Source: Torymus aiolomorphi
Lineage: Eukaryota > Arthropoda > Insecta > Hymenoptera > Torymidae
Direction of reading: 5' to 3'
Assembly (NCBI GenBank): GCA_036365515.1
Contig: CM070876.1
Coordinates: 34,045,195-34,109,194, forward strand
Length of the DNA: 64,000 bases
Shown: piece by piece, positions 44,941-58,077 of the stretch
How the letters are laid out: each line of letters starts with the position of its first letter
Numbering within the stretch: the first letter of the stretch is position 1
Position numbers and translations under genes: made by a program
The notes under the pieces: generated by a model
Told to the model about the DNA's origin: nothing
What the model saw: only the letters and a program-made list of their open reading frames with translations
Databases searched by the model: none

Positions 44941-45437
44941 TACAAACCGCCGGTACACCCGTGACTATATATATACTTATGGGGAGGAGATTTATGAAAA
45001 TCGTAGAATTCTTGGGAAATCGTAGTTACAGTTGGTCAAAACTTTACGCTACTGATGCAACGAATATTGAGTATTTGATGCGTATAACGGGGGCCAATAA
45101 AATCACTCCATTGAAAGGATATAGTATGTAATCATAGAAATTGTTGATGCTGTGCGTTATGAAAAGTATGATCTTTCTCGTATTTTAGCTCTAATGAAAT
45201 TTTCTGCCAAATTGATTATTAATCTTGACAAAATCCAACGACTTGTTTTTTCAAAAGGGATGTGGTTCTAAAGTGATTCTAAACGCAATAATGTTCTTAA
45301 AAGGCTTGAAAGAATTTCATTAATTTAATGTTATACTAAGAACATTAGCTGTAATCAACTAAGATGTAAGAAAAGCCTTTTTTAATCCACTTTATGTGCA
45401 CTTTGTTGAATGTACGATAACTTAGTTATAATGTGGC
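44941..45437. other. intergenic DNA
   Basis: No gene recognised; composition grades from GC-rich to AT-rich. Confidence 0.35.
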
Positions 45438-45982
45438 CTTGCAATTGTTATAGCATTATATCACCAATATATGAATTTCCAATACGTGAATTGTGAAAAA
45501 TAATAAAAAAATAATGAAAATTTTAAGAACTGCATATAAATTTGGGAAAAATCACCCATTTTTGCGTAATTTTTCACGATTTTCTAATGCACGTAACTTT
45601 CCACAGGATCATCCGATTTTAACGATTCTTAGCTTAGATTAAAGCTCCTTCTTTTGATTTAATTTTTTTCTTGTGGAAAAGTTGTTTGCACCTTCGGGAG
45701 CCTCAAATTGGTTAATTATCAGTGACCGTTTTTAGTTCATTTTTCCCATGTTGCATTTCCGCAAAAAAATGAATGTACGGTTAAAACAATGCCAAAAGAC
45801 CGTTTCTAATGGTTAGAAATTTATAGAACGAGAAAAATTTTATTACAGAGATGTGCCTCCGAATTTTTGTTTTTTTAGTTTTTTGAACCCTCCGAGTGTG
45901 GATTCCCAGTAGAATTCCTTATGTATTCCAACTATATTGGAAATTCATATATTGTTAATGTAGCGCTATAACAAATGCAAAG
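45438..45982. mobile_element. 545 bp element with ~47 bp terminal inverted repeats
   Basis: CTTGCAATTGTTATAGC at the left and the complement of GCTATAACAAATGCAAAG at the right. Pairing continues through ATATATGAATTTCCAAT. No coding sequence; a CTAATGGTTAG palindrome lies inside. Confidence 0.65.
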
Positions 45983-46871
45983 CTATTTTATTGGCACTAT
46001 TACACTTCAAATAAGTGAATATTCACTTATCAGACTAAAGAGTCTCACAACATCTCTTTATATCACAATATTTTTTCTCTTTTTTATATTCTTAGAAATT
46101 ATTAATATTTACAAGAAGGTTTTCACATATAAGTAAGAATCTATGCATATTTGCCTCAATGTTAAGTAGAAATAGGCAAGATTCAGTCAGACACAAAATT
46201 GATCGAATATTCTCGAGCACGCTAAGTAATCGAAATTAATTTTTTTTTTATTTTATTTATTCTTCTAATCCTATACAAATATGGTTAGGTAAAAGGAAGA
46301 AGACTTCTGAAATATTACATGCCAGGATAACAAGAATTATATAACTTATTTCCTAATAATTTACTAGTCAGAATTATTTCAACCACGAATCTCGAGATGA
46401 TTTTTCTTGTCCTCCAATATAAGTATAACAAAGCAATAACATCTTGCAAATGAATTTTGCCGACAAAATTACTCTGTTTTGGACGATTCATTTAAGGGAT
46501 TACTCATAAAACTCCGTTTCCGAATTCCGCGAAGCGCGTGGGTGCTTGCCCTATACGAAGCAAATTTGAATTCGTAATATTAAATGTGTTATAAATGACA
46601 CACCACATCATATCAACGTGGTTCTATGATAATAAATTTTATTATAATTTTTGTTATACTGTTTTTTGGTAAGACATGAAATATGAATAATAACTAAATA
46701 ATTGTAAATAATTATATTGTAGCGTAATAATTATATTATTATTGTATTATAGTGTAATTATTCTGTTATTTTAATAGCTATACTAGTTCTAAAAATTTTA
46801 GAACTCATTCCAAACTTTTACCACATATAATATATTAGGTTGATTCTTGACGCTAATGGTAGTAGTAGATA
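45983..46871. other. AT-rich intergenic DNA
   Basis: No gene or delimited repeat recognised. Confidence 0.4.
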
Positions 46872-47020
46872 ATGTGGATTTCAGGAAGCCGATGGCCAAT
46901 ACTACCAGGTGTTTAAATATTAGAAAATTTTTTTATTCAACACGTGTTGAATAAAAAAAAAAAAATTTCTAATATTTAAACACCTGGTAGTATTGGACAT
47001 CAGCTTCCTGAAATCCACAT
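46872..47020. repeat. 149 bp near-perfect hairpin
   Basis: ATGTGGATTTCAGGAAGC pairs with the complement at 47020. The ~70 bp arms meet at a CAACACGTGTTG centre, with almost no loop and only a couple of mismatches (GGCCAAT versus GGACAT region). Probably a very young MITE or inverted duplication. Confidence 0.85.
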
Positions 47021-47060
47021 ATAATATATATGAACAGAGGTGATTTTGTTGATATCAATT

Positions 47061-47076
47061 TTATATATATATAGGT

Positions 47077-47114
<38 letters not shown>
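47061..47114. repeat. (TA)n runs
   Basis: Two TA runs separated by GGTCTT. Confidence 0.85.
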
Positions 47115-47115
<1 letters not shown>

Positions 47116-47558
47116 TCTTTTTCTGTTTTATATAAATAGATGTAATTAACTAATAATTTTTATTTAATATTTGATGTTTGATTGATACTATAGTTAGAAT
47201 GGTTATTATCTTCATATGAACCTCAAGTCTTTTTAACTTGACTTTAACTATCGTAATTTAAATATCATAATATAATCATCAAAACACTAATTTTAATATC
47301 ACAAGAATAAGGTGACTATTTGTTTATCCTAATTATTCAATGAGATGTCACAGTCATCAAGATTCCCAATTTTAAGATATACATTTTCAAAACGGTTGTA
47401 GAAACTGTTTTTACTTTGAAATAATAGATGGCGGCAGTTACTGAACGCTCCATCTAAAGTGTATACCATTCGAAAGTTTGAGCAACTCTAATTTTTCATG
47501 AGATGTATATTTTTAAACTAGAAATAATACTCAATTAAATAAATAATCAAAATAGTAG

Positions 47559-47934
47559 TTTTCGCAACAAGTGCGTAAAGTACGACTTTACGCGCCGGTG
47601 GCGATCGAATACCGGTTCGATTGCTTTGAGTGTGTAAATCGTACGCACGCATTGCGAATATTGTTTTTTGATATGGCATGTGTAAGTAGTGCCTACTTCA
47701 CGTATTGTTTTCTGTGCGTAAAGTGGCACTTTTACACATAGTATGAGTAAAGTTATTTACGCACTTTACGCACCGAAAACAATGCGTAAAATACATAAGT
47801 ACTACTTACGAATACGACATCAAAAAGTAATATTCGCAACACGTGCGTACGATTTACGCACTCGTAGCAACCGAATATTGCTATTCGGTCACTAACGGTG
47901 TGTAAAATCGTACTTTACGCACTTGTTGCAAAAA
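47559..47934. repeat. 376 bp imperfect hairpin of GTGCGTAAAGTACG words
   Basis: TTCGCAACAAGTGCGTAAAG at the left pairs with the complement at the right end. The arms stay paired through TGTAAATCGTACGCACG and ATTGCGAATATT to a CTTTACGCACTTTACG-like centre. The words GTGCGTAAA and TTTACGCAC recur several times inside. Non-coding. Confidence 0.8.
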
Positions 47935-48130
47935 ATTAATTCTGTCAATAATATTTACTTCGTTTTATTTTTGTCGGTGCACTTATAGGTATATATTTAT
48001 TATTATTTTTCATACTGAATTGAATTACTTAACGCTTTTTTATTACAATTTCGTTAACTATTCCGTTAAACAAACTTTCCAGATGTAAAAAGTTAGAATT
48101 TCATCTTTTTTAGTCTTTTTCTTTACAAAT

Positions 48131-49202
<1,072 letters not shown>

Positions 49203-50706
49203 CTCGTAAAAAAAATTGAGATGATTAAAAGATCGCTTAAAGGTACGTCTCGAATATGGCTGTTTTTGTTACTTTTTAAGATGACAAATCTCAAAGAATA
49301 ATCTAGATTTTTAAGATGATTTTCAGACATGCGAAATTCATTATTTAATATCATTTTAAGATAAATTTGAAATGCTTTTGAAATGAATTTGAGACGAATT
49401 CGAGACGAGCTTTCGTACTGAATTTAAGATGATTTTTAGATTTTTTAAGACGATGATAAGATTAACTTGAGACAAACTTTTATGACAACTTTAAGTTGTC
49501 TGATAAATGAATTGATTCGAAAATTTTTAAATTTATTAAAAATTTTTTTAATCGATTCTTTAAACCCGATTAAGGGGTTTATACCAAAAGCAAGGCAAGC
49601 CTTGAAGTTTAGACTCTTGTTAAGGGGGTGCCATAGTCGTATCATTACCGACCAAGTAATTGGCACAGTTCCAAGCTTATTAAAAATGAAATACATAAAA
49701 TCACAAAAAATCAAGAGAACACTTCGCTGCAGTTTTGAACGATCTATCATCCAGTACAAGTTTGAAGTCGAAATATCAAGTGATTTTGCAAAAACTTTGA
49801 AAGAAACCGAATTTTGTTTTGTTCAAAGTTTTTGCAAAAACCACTTTATATTTCGACTTCAAACTTGTACTGGGTGATAGATCGTCCAAAACTGCAGCGA
49901 AGTGTCCTCTTGATTTTTTGTGATTTTATGTATTTCATTTTTAATAAGCTTGAAACTGTGCCAATTGCTCGGTCGGTAATGGTAGGACTATGGTACCCCG
50001 TTAAAGAGTGATTTAAAGGCTGAATCTCTCTGACTTATATACTCTCGGCGTTTCAATGTGTTTAGGGGTGCCCCGATCAATGCGCCGCGTAGCGGCGGCA
50101 AACGACAACCAGTTACCAGGAGTTCTGTTATTTCCGATCGGTGGTTACCGTCGTTAGACGCTACGCGGCGCATCGATCGGGACACCCCTAAACATATTGA
50201 AACGCCGAGAGTATATAAGTCCGAAAGATTCAGCCTTTAAATCACTCTTTAACAAGAGTCTAAACTTCAAGGCTTGCCTTGCTTTGTTATAAACCCCTTA
50301 ATTGGGTTTAAAGAAGTGATTAAAAAATTTTTTTTAATGTTGGAATCAATTCATTTTTCAGACATCTTAAAATTGTCATAACAGTTTGTCTCAAATTAAT
50401 TTTATCATCTTAAAAAATCTAAAAATCATCTTAAATTCAGTACGAAAGCTCGTCTCGAATTCATCTCAAATTCATTTCAAAAGCATCTCAAAGTTATCTT
50501 AAAATGATATTAAATAATGAATTTCGTATGTCTGAAAACCATCTTAAAAATGCTTTAAAAGGCCGAATGTAGCGATGATTAAAAAAATATTAAAATCATC
50601 TTGATTATTCGTTGAGATTTGTCATTTTAAAAAGTAACAAAAACGTCCATAATCGAGACATATCTTAAAGCGATCTTTTTGTGATCTCAACTTTTTTTAC
50701 GCGAGG
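49203..50706. mobile_element. foldback element family F, copy 1 (1.5 kb)
   Basis: The ends CGTAAAAAAAATTGAGATG and CTCAACTTTTTTTACGCGAG are inverted repeats. The arms (~420 bp) are full of ~10 bp words such as CATCTTAAAA and CATCTCAAAT. The centre is a hairpin around GATCGATGCGCCGCGTAGCG (50050-50225) flanked by inverted CTCTCGGCGTTTCAATGTG. A separate TTAA-flanked element (49624-50000) is inserted in the left half. Copy 2 lies at 54166-55078. Confidence 0.85.
49624..50000. mobile_element. 377 bp TTAA-flanked element nested in foldback F copy 1
   Basis: The left end GGGGGTGCCATAGTCGTA pairs with the right end (ACTATGGTACCCCG) and the arms of ~170 bp meet near 49810. TTAA stands at 49620-49623 and 50001-50004. 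Outside it the host element continues directly (CTCTTGTTAA / TTAAAGAGTG). The 104- and 136-codon frames here are palindromic reflections. Confidence 0.85.
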
Positions 50707-50745
50707 TGTCATCTAAAACAAACCTTCATTACTTACATGTTTAGC

Positions 50746-51856
50746 CTCTGTCAGAAAAATGTCTTATGATAAACTATGGAAAATTATGAAAAACTATAGA
50801 AAACTAGGATTATCGATGCAAATCTGCGAAAAGCTATGAAAAGCTATGTAAAATCTTGAAAAATTATGAAAAATTATGAAAAATTACGAAAAACTGTGAA
50901 AAAATCTCGAAATTTGGACACGTTCATAGATTTTCATAATTTTTGATAGATTTTTCGTTGTTTTTCATTATTTTTAATGATTTTTTATAATTTTTCATAG
51001 CTAAATATAGTGTTTCTTTCGTAGTATTTCATAGTTTTTAATTATTAAATTTTAATATCCTTTTTTTAGCTACTTCTTATTCGAAAAGCGAAAACTTAAA
51101 AAGGAGACTTGTCTCGTGAAATTTACATTATGAGCGTCCGATCCTATATCGTCACGCGGTACGAAGAAAAGCCAACTTGGAAGTTACAGGCGAAGAAAAG
51201 CCAAAAACGCGTCTAAGACGAAGAAAAGCCAGTTTGGGTCCTCCCAGACGAAGAAAAGCAAGTTTGACTTCTCAAACGAAAGTAACATTTAGTTGGTATC
51301 TTATAGATAACTTTCAGATAATAAGATAAGATAAAGATAAAAGGATAACCAAAAAGATTAAAAATCTTTTTAAAAATATAAGATAAAAGGATAAAAAGAT
51401 TATCAGTCAAGATAATAAGATAACTAGTAATTGATTAGATGCAGTCAGTTGGGGGATTTTTCCTCCGCAGGAACGGCGCAAACTGCCTTTTTTCGTCTGA
51501 AACAAGTCAAACTGGGTTTTCTTCGTCTAGGAGGGCGCAAACTGGCTTTTCTTCGTCTAGGAGAACCCAAACTGGCTTTTCTTCGGACTTAGACGCGTTT
51601 TTGGTTTTTCTTCACCTGTAACGAAGCCTCTGTGAATTTCCTATAGATTCTTTTGTGCCATCTAATGATAAATTACAAATTAAATTTTTCAAAACGAGTA
51701 GCAAAAAACTAAGAAATATTATGAAAATCTATTAAAATCTATAAAAATGTATGAAAAACTATGAAAATCTCTGAGCCTATGAACATATCCCAGGTTTGTA
51801 CTTTTTTCATACTTTTTCATAGTTTTTCATACTTTATAAGACATTTTTCTGTCAAG
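50746..51856. mobile_element. 1.1 kb foldback element with two kinds of internal repeat
   Basis: The outer ends CTGTCAGAAAAATGTCTTA and complement pair. The outer arms carry ~10 bp CTATGAAAAA-type units (50760-50900 and, inverted, 51715-51835). The inner arms carry ~33 bp units GACGAAGAAAAGCCAGTTTG (51160-51260) and, inverted, AAACTGGCTTTTCTTCGTCT (51470-51600). The centre (about 51290-51430) is AAGATAAAAGGATAA-rich. Confidence 0.75.
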
Positions 51857-52651
51857 GGTAACACGAAAGTTGTCAATGTTTAATGTCTTTTTATGGTTTA
51901 TTTTGATTACTTAGTTACAAATGCTAAAAATGGGTTTGTGAATTTAGCCTAAAGCACTAGAAAGCTTTTTACGAATAAAAAACAAAGGTGTATTCCATAT
52001 CAGACTAATTTGTTTTATCCGTGATATTTAAATTAATGTAAACTATTAATTATTTTTTTTTTTAATATTTTATGCTAATAACGAATTCCAGTACATATAT
52101 TCCACTAAATATTATAAGTATTAAAAAATTATTTCAAGGAGATTCATGCGTCAGTGTAACTGGATAATTAAATACAAAGTAATAAAAGCTTCTTATTAAC
52201 ATTAATTATGCCCCCTCAAAATTTCAGATACGGTTGCTGATCAAAATAAGGAGAAAATGTCTTTTGAAAATTAGCTTTTGAGGTGTATTTTTCTCAAATT
52301 CACGATTTTTTTTCTCAGTAACTAGAGAGTCGTGCATGAACCTTCTTAAGAAATTAAGTTTTTTCTTTCAATTAAAACTCCAGGAATAAATATTACCCAG
52401 TTTTAAACAACTGGTATTCAAACACGTATTTCACTTACGCAAATGGACTTCGTAAACGTAGTACCCTACGCTGGCAGAGGTATTTCGGCGGAATTTGCCG
52501 ACTAAAACAATGTAAAATTAACTCAGATTCCACTAACATACTTATATATTTTGTCACTACAAATATTTATCGCCACTGATAAATGTTTTGCTGGATTAAT
52601 ATAGCGATTGTTATTATGAAATACATATGTAGTACTATATATATATACATG
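51857..52651. other. AT-rich intergenic DNA
   Basis: No gene or delimited repeat recognised. Confidence 0.4.
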
Positions 52652-52655
52652 TTAA

Positions 52656-52858
52656 GGTGATGTGATACCCACACTATTACTCAATTCTGGGTTCCCGCTT
52701 TTCTCCTTCAATTTTAAACTTTTCGAAAAAAACTCTTTGACACGTTTTAAGTTTAATAAAGAACTGTAAAGTATCAAAGAGTTTTTTCCTTAAAATTAAA
52801 AATTGAATGAGAAAAACAGGAACCCAATTTTGAGTAATAGCGTAGGTATCGCGTGACC
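52656..52858. mobile_element. 203 bp TTAA-flanked MITE
   Basis: GGTGATGTGATACCCACACT at the left pairs with the right end (GGTATCGCGTGACC) over ~90 bp arms. TTAA abuts both ends (52652-52655 and 52859-52862). Confidence 0.8.
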
Positions 52859-52989
52859 TTAAACAACAAATTATTCTATTTTTTCTACTAAAATCAACTC
52901 ACTTTCTTTCATTTTTCTTGAAATAAACTCATATTTATTTTGAAGTTTGATTAACTATCTTATGACTGTATCATCATAAGTTTATAATT

Positions 52990-53310
52990 TTTGTGAATTT
53001 CCAGAAAAAGTTTCTTATCCTGTATCCCCAGTAAACCATATAATTTTCAAAATCCCTTTATACCCACATAACTTTCTACTGTACTGGCATCAATATTTTT
53101 AATTCAAAATTAATTACTACTAACCATTTCTGTAATTCTCTGAGCAGACGTACAAAAACAAACTTATATATCTAATCACAGGTCAAATTTTAGATAAATC
53201 TATTGATAAATTCAAAAAATTGTAACGTCACATAATATCATGTTAACCCCAAAATACATCTTGCAGTTTTTCTACTTTCGTCTTTATTTTCCAAAAGATT
53301 TATATTGGAC
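52990..53310. repeat. ~300 bp direct repeat, copy 1
   Basis: Shares order and many words with 55150-55430: CTACTGTACTGGC, GAGCAGACGTACAAA, AACGTCA and CTTGCAGTTTT. The two copies flank foldback F copy 2. Diverged and non-coding. Confidence 0.6.
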
Positions 53311-53539
53311 GACGCGCCGACGCGCTCACGGTTTGCCACTTCTGCGTGTTTTTCTCAAGCTTAATTTTATTAACCATTAAAAATATTACTTATGTCGACT
53401 GCAATTTAATATCAACTGATAAGAATTTTTCCATCGGTCTTACAGTCTTACAAATTAAATTAAAATAATTAATATTTATGGCAGTCAGATTGCCCTTGTT
53501 TATAATCACCCCCGCAGAATCTGAAAAAAAAACTTAATT
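53311..53539. other. intergenic DNA
   Basis: No recognised content. Confidence 0.35.
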
Positions 53540-53700
53540 AAAATCTGGAAAAAACTTTGTTAGCAAAGGACGATCTGACTGCCCACCACCACCACATTGT
53601 CCGACGTTTCGAGCCAGCTCCGGCTCCTCCTCAGGGACTGAAATAAAACCCGCGATACACCTCCTTATATACCATGCACCCATACCCCCTTCTTTTCTCT
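53540..53700 (-). mobile_element. possible Penelope-like element fragment
   Basis: On the minus strand the sequence CCTGAGGAGGAGCCGGAGC followed by TCGAAACGTCGGACAATG resembles the conserved stretch often found in terminal repeats of Penelope-like elements. Only this scrap is present; no RT or GIY-YIG domain is near. Recognition is from memory of the motif. Confidence 0.35.
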
Positions 53701-54165
53701 TACCCCACCACCCTCCACATTCCCCTCTCCAACTTGCCATTCTCACTTAAATTAATAAAGAATGATAAATGTTATCTAATTTACTTGACTCTATCATTAA
53801 ATTTACATTATAATTTATATTATTATTATTATTTAATTTTATTAAAAACAAAAAAGGGATAGGTCATTTCGTGTGAAATTTCACTCTCTACAACTTTTAT
53901 TTGGGAATTTTTTTGGATATCTCCTGTTGTCCTCGAATTATAAACGAAAAACAGTTTTCGGGGGTAATTTTTTTTGCGAAATTAGGAGTGAACCCGGTGT
54001 TTTTAGAAGCTGCACTTTTGACCATCGTTTTTAGACAGTGCGTTTTTTTACCAAATATAAAAAATGCAGCTGTCTATACCCGACCAGTCGATTTCAGCCC
54101 TTCGTTTACTGGACTATTACCTGAAATTGAACTGAGAATTAGGTAATATGTTTACCTATATGCAT
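53701..54165. other. AT-rich intergenic DNA
   Basis: Contains a short ATT/ATA run near 53815-53835. No gene recognised. Confidence 0.35.
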
Positions 54166-55078
54166 CCCCGCGTAAAAAAAATTGAGATGATTAAAAGATC
54201 GCTTAAAGATACGTCTCGATTATGACCGTTTTTGTTACTTTTTAAGATGACAAATCTCAACGAATAATCTAGATGATTTTAATATCTTATTAATCATCGC
54301 CTTTGAAATATTTTTAAGACGATTTTCAGACATACGAAATTCATTATTTAATATCATTTTAAGATAAATTTGAGATGCTTTTGAAATAAAGGCTGAATCT
54401 CTCGGACTTATATACTCTCGGCGTTTCAATGCGTTTAGGGGTGCCCCGATCGATGCGCCGCGTAGCGGCGGCAAACGACAATCAGGAGTTCGGTTACTTC
54501 CGATCGGTTCTTACCGTCGTTAGACGCTATGCGGCGCATCGATCGGGGCACCCCTAAACACATTGAAACGCTGAGAGTATATAAGTCCGAGAGATTCAGC
54601 CTTTAAATCACTCTTTAACAAGAGTCTAAACTTCAAGGCTTACCTTGCTTTTGGTATAAATCCCTTAATCGGGTTTAAAGAAGTGATTACAAAAATTTTT
54701 TAAAAAATTTTGGAATCAATTTATTTTTCAGACATCTTAAAGTTGTCATAAAAGTTTGTCTCAAATTAATCTTATCATCATCTTAAAAAATCTAAAAATC
54801 ATCTTAAATTCAGTACGAAAGCTCGTCTCGAATTCGTCTCAAATTCATTTCAAAAGCATCTCAAATTTATCTTAAAATGATATTAAATAATGAATTTCGT
54901 ATGTCTGAAAACCATCTTAAAATTGCTTTAAAAGGCCGAATGTAGCGATGATTAAAAAAATATTAAAATCATCTTGATTATTCGTTGAGATTTGTCATCT
55001 TAAAAAGTAACAAAAACGGCCATAATCGAGACATATCTTAAAGCGATCTTTTTGTGATCTCAACTTTTTTTACGCGGG
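54166..55078. mobile_element. foldback element family F, copy 2, left arm deleted
   Basis: Same ends (GCGTAAAAAAAATTGAGATG and CTCAACTTTTTTTACGCGGG) and same central hairpin as 49203-50706. The left arm is shortened to about 225 bp: it jumps from GAGATGCTTTTGAAAT straight to AAGGCTGAATCTCTCGG. It lacks the nested TTAA element. The right arm is complete (54600-55078) and differs from copy 1 by few substitutions. Confidence 0.85.
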
Positions 55079-55149
55079 TCAGCACTCAGAATTAAAAAAA
55101 AACTAATAACAATAAAAATATCTAATTAAAAACATTAGGATTGTATAGC

Positions 55150-55430
55150 AGAGAACTATGTCGATAAAAGCTTTCTGCTGTACTAGCCTCAATAGTTTTT
55201 ATTAAAAATATATTATTATTAGCCGTTTTTTGGATTTCATATGAGCAGACGCACAAAGGCAAATTTATTATCTATATCAAAAGCCAAATTTCTGACAATT
55301 CTATGTATAAATAAAAATGAAATTTAAAAAATCGCAACGTCAGATTATACCATATGCTAATCTCAAAATATGACCGCTTGCAGTTTTCCAAATTTAATCT
55401 TCATTTTTCAATAAATTTGTCTGAAATTTT
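55150..55430. repeat. ~300 bp direct repeat, copy 2
   Basis: Partner of 52990-53310. Confidence 0.6.
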
Positions 55431-55832
55431 ACCTGGAATTAGATAATAAATTTATCACTATATACGTTAGCTCTCAAAGTTGAAGAAAACGTAGGATTTA
55501 GAAAGTATATTAAAAAAGTATTGAGCCAGTTGGTAGATACGGTAGAGAACTCTGCTAGGATCAGGCATCACCTTATTTTAAATATGCTGCTTATGGCGCT
55601 AAAGGCAAATCAGTACCCTCTAGGACTCTACCCTGGGTGCGTTCCATTATCCGTAGAGAGCAAACCAGTAATTTTCGAGTTGGCAGTATTACGCAGACCT
55701 GTGCTGTTGGTATTGCTTACTGTCGAGCAGTGGTAGGCTTAGAGCATATACTCCTGAAGGCAGTGCTCTAAGGTCGTGGGTAAATACGTAAATTTTGCTC
55801 AATAAGTCTTTTTCCGCGCGCGCGTGTGTATC

Positions 55833-55904
<72 letters not shown>

Positions 55905-57236
55905 CGTGTGTGCGTGTGTGTATGCGCGCGCGCGCGCTATCGTCGTTTTTTTTAAGTTGTAGAGAATTTTATTCTGCATAAAGTAAATTCATACATAATA
56001 TATAAATAATATTAGTTCTAAATATTAAAAAATCGAAAATTAAAATTTGGTAAATTGAAAAATCGCTATAAAAAAACGCTGCCAATTCATTGGCACGTAG
56101 CTTCCTCAAAATAATTTATTTATTCTTTCTGTTAAATTTTAATGTTAAAAATTAATTTATAACAATAATTTTTTGACAGGTATCATTTTTTTTTGCGTAT
56201 TGGGGAAAAAATCAATTTTTTTATTCGATGATGCTTTTTTTTGTCAATTTTCGATTTTCGCCAAACTTATTTTTGCTTTTTTATAATAGGAAAAAATTTT
56301 TTTTTACTATCACAAAGCTTCCTTTAGGAGGAAGCAATAATCATGAATAAAAAATAAAAATAATTAAAAAAATTATAAAAAAATAAAAAAAATAAATAAA
56401 AAAATAAAAAATAATCATATCATGAATATTTTCAATGATTTTCATGGGCCTGTTTACTTATCTGAAAGTAAATTTATTTTTAGAACACTCACTAAACCTA
56501 TAATGCGAAATCTTTCTAAAGACTCATGTGTTACAGAAGATGTCATGCTCTGTCTTGTTCGTACAAGAACTTATATTAGAGTTGGAGAAATCAATAAAAA
56601 ATTACTTTCTGATGCGAAAAACAAACGTGCTAAAAAAGTTGCTAAGTTCCAGTATTAAAATTATACACTATTTTCACTTTACGTACTACATTTGTATATA
56701 TCTGTATCATATGTAAGTAAAATTCTTTTTCAAAAATAAAATTATTTATTGAGCAAATTTTTTACATTTGTTTTGTTAATAACCTTACGAAACATTAAAA
56801 AGTCTTACGAAACATTAAAGATTGAAATGAATAACCTTTACAAGAAATATAAAAAAAATACTTCATTTAAGTATTTTAAATAATATTTATTCCTTTGTAA
56901 CATTAATATGTATTTTTCTTAATGTTACTTTCATTTTTTCATTAAATTTTTTCAATAAGAAATATGACGTTATGTTCATTCAATAAGAAACGTGTTTGAA
57001 ATCGCGGGTTCGTTCTTAATTTCTTATTGGATAATTATACAAGATGGTTCCCGCTTGGTCAATGCGTTGATTGGTTGTTAGGTACGATGCGCGCGAGCAC
57101 ACCTTGTTTTCCTTCCACCATTATGGTTCCGTCTAATTTTTCGAAACGCCATGGGATCGTACTCTTATTGGTCAACGCGACGACCATTGCAGAAGCGCCT
57201 TTCTGCTCCCAGCCTCGACTCGGGTCGTAACATTCG
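55431..57236. other. intergenic DNA with (GT)n and AT-rich tracts
   Basis: A (GT)n run spans about 55836-55893 between CG-rich alternations. The 71-codon frame at 55521-55736 has balanced composition but no recognised domain, so it is left uncalled. 56300-56345 holds the inverted third copy of the dispersed GGAAGCTTTG motif. 56422-56658 is an unsupported 78-codon frame. Confidence 0.4.
56306..56323 (-). repeat. dispersed GGAAGCTTTGTGATAG motif, copy 3
   Basis: ACTATCACAAAGCTTCCT preceded by a T-run: the exact inverse of the copy at 1143-1160 including the homopolymer. Confidence 0.55.
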
Positions 57237-57239
57237 TAA

Positions 57240-57374
57240 GGGAGCTTCTACATCGATGCAACTGCGTGTGCGCACGCCGTGTATAAGGTATACCTATATA
57301 TGCGTGCCCGCTACATATAGGTATACCTTATACACGGCGAGCGCACAAGAAGCCGCATCGATGTAGAAGCTCCC
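57240..57374. mobile_element. hairpin MITE P1 (135 bp), TAA target
   Basis: GGGAGCTTCTACATCGATGC pairs with its complement at 57374; the arms meet at a TATAGGTATACC-like centre. TAA flanks both ends (57237-57239 and 57375-57377). GGG ends with a 3 bp TAA duplication fit PIF/Harbinger (Tourist-like) MITEs. Confidence 0.75.
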
Positions 57375-57377
57375 TAA

Positions 57378-57658
57378 GGGTAAGTCTAGAATAGATGCGT
57401 ACGTGCGTTTGCGTTCATGCGTTTGCGTTCATGCAGCTACTTCGAGCAGAAGTCAGGAGGGTGTACTCTAACTAGTGCCAACTGCGGGAAAAAAACTGCA
57501 AAAATCAAATGGTATCTCGCTATAACGTACTTGGCGCATTTTCTTTTCCCGCAGTTGGCACTAGCTAGAGTACACCCTCCTGACTTCTGCTCGAAGTAGC
57601 AGCATGAACGTAAACGCATGAACGCAAACGCACGTACGCATCTATTCTGGACTTACCC
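57378..57658. mobile_element. hairpin MITE P2 (281 bp), TAA target
   Basis: GGGTAAGTCTAGAATAGATG pairs with its complement at 57658. The arms of about 110 bp include GAAGTCAGGAGGGTGTACTC. TAA flanks both ends (57375-57377 and 57659-57661); the left TAA is shared with P1. The two identical-looking 60-codon frames in opposite orientation are palindrome reflections. Confidence 0.75.
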
Positions 57659-57661
57659 TAA

Positions 57662-57911
57662 GGAGCCTTCTACAACCTCACGCAAAAACTGTGCGTGCAC
57701 GCAAATTTCACTAGATTTCACTAGAATAAGAAGTGCAATCAACCTTGATTAAAAATAAAAACTTTTTTCTAACCTCAAACAAACAATTCTTGGATGTTTT
57801 TTGTTTTTCTGGAGACAAAGTGTGGCAATTTTTAGTCAAGATTGGTTGCACAACTAGCTCTAGCAAAATCTAGTGAGATTTGCGTGTACGCACAGTTTTT
57901 GCGTGATGCCC
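57662..57911. mobile_element. hairpin element P3 (~250 bp)
   Basis: CTACAACCTCACGCAAAAAC and GCGTGCACGCAAATTTCACT pair with GTGAGATTTGCGTG and CAGTTTTTGCGTGA at the right. Exact borders are uncertain. It is related to P4, which follows directly. Confidence 0.65.
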
Positions 57912-58055
57912 TTTCTACAACCTCACGCAAAAACTGAGCGTGCACGCAAAGCTGACTAGTTTTCGCTGTATCAACCAATCACGTTTGAAGTTACATCGGA
58001 AACTAGTCAGTTTTGCGTGCACGCACAATTTTTGCGTGAGGTTGTAGAAAGGGGG
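57912..58055. mobile_element. hairpin element P4 (~144 bp), same family as P3
   Basis: TTTCTACAACCTCACGCAAA pairs with its complement ending at about 58050. Inner arms ACTAGTTTTCG / GAAACTAGT. Shares the CTACAACCTCACGCAAAAAC terminus with P3. Confidence 0.7.
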
Positions 58056-58077
58056 TTAGGTTGTAGATGGGGCATAA

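Noticed and set aside
53534..53746. 70-codon Gly/Glu-rich minus-strand frame
   Set aside because: Lies over a conserved nucleotide motif of Penelope-type repeats; no protein domain.
55521..55736. 71-codon frame with balanced composition
   Set aside because: No start context, splice sites, domain or repeat-family match that I can support.
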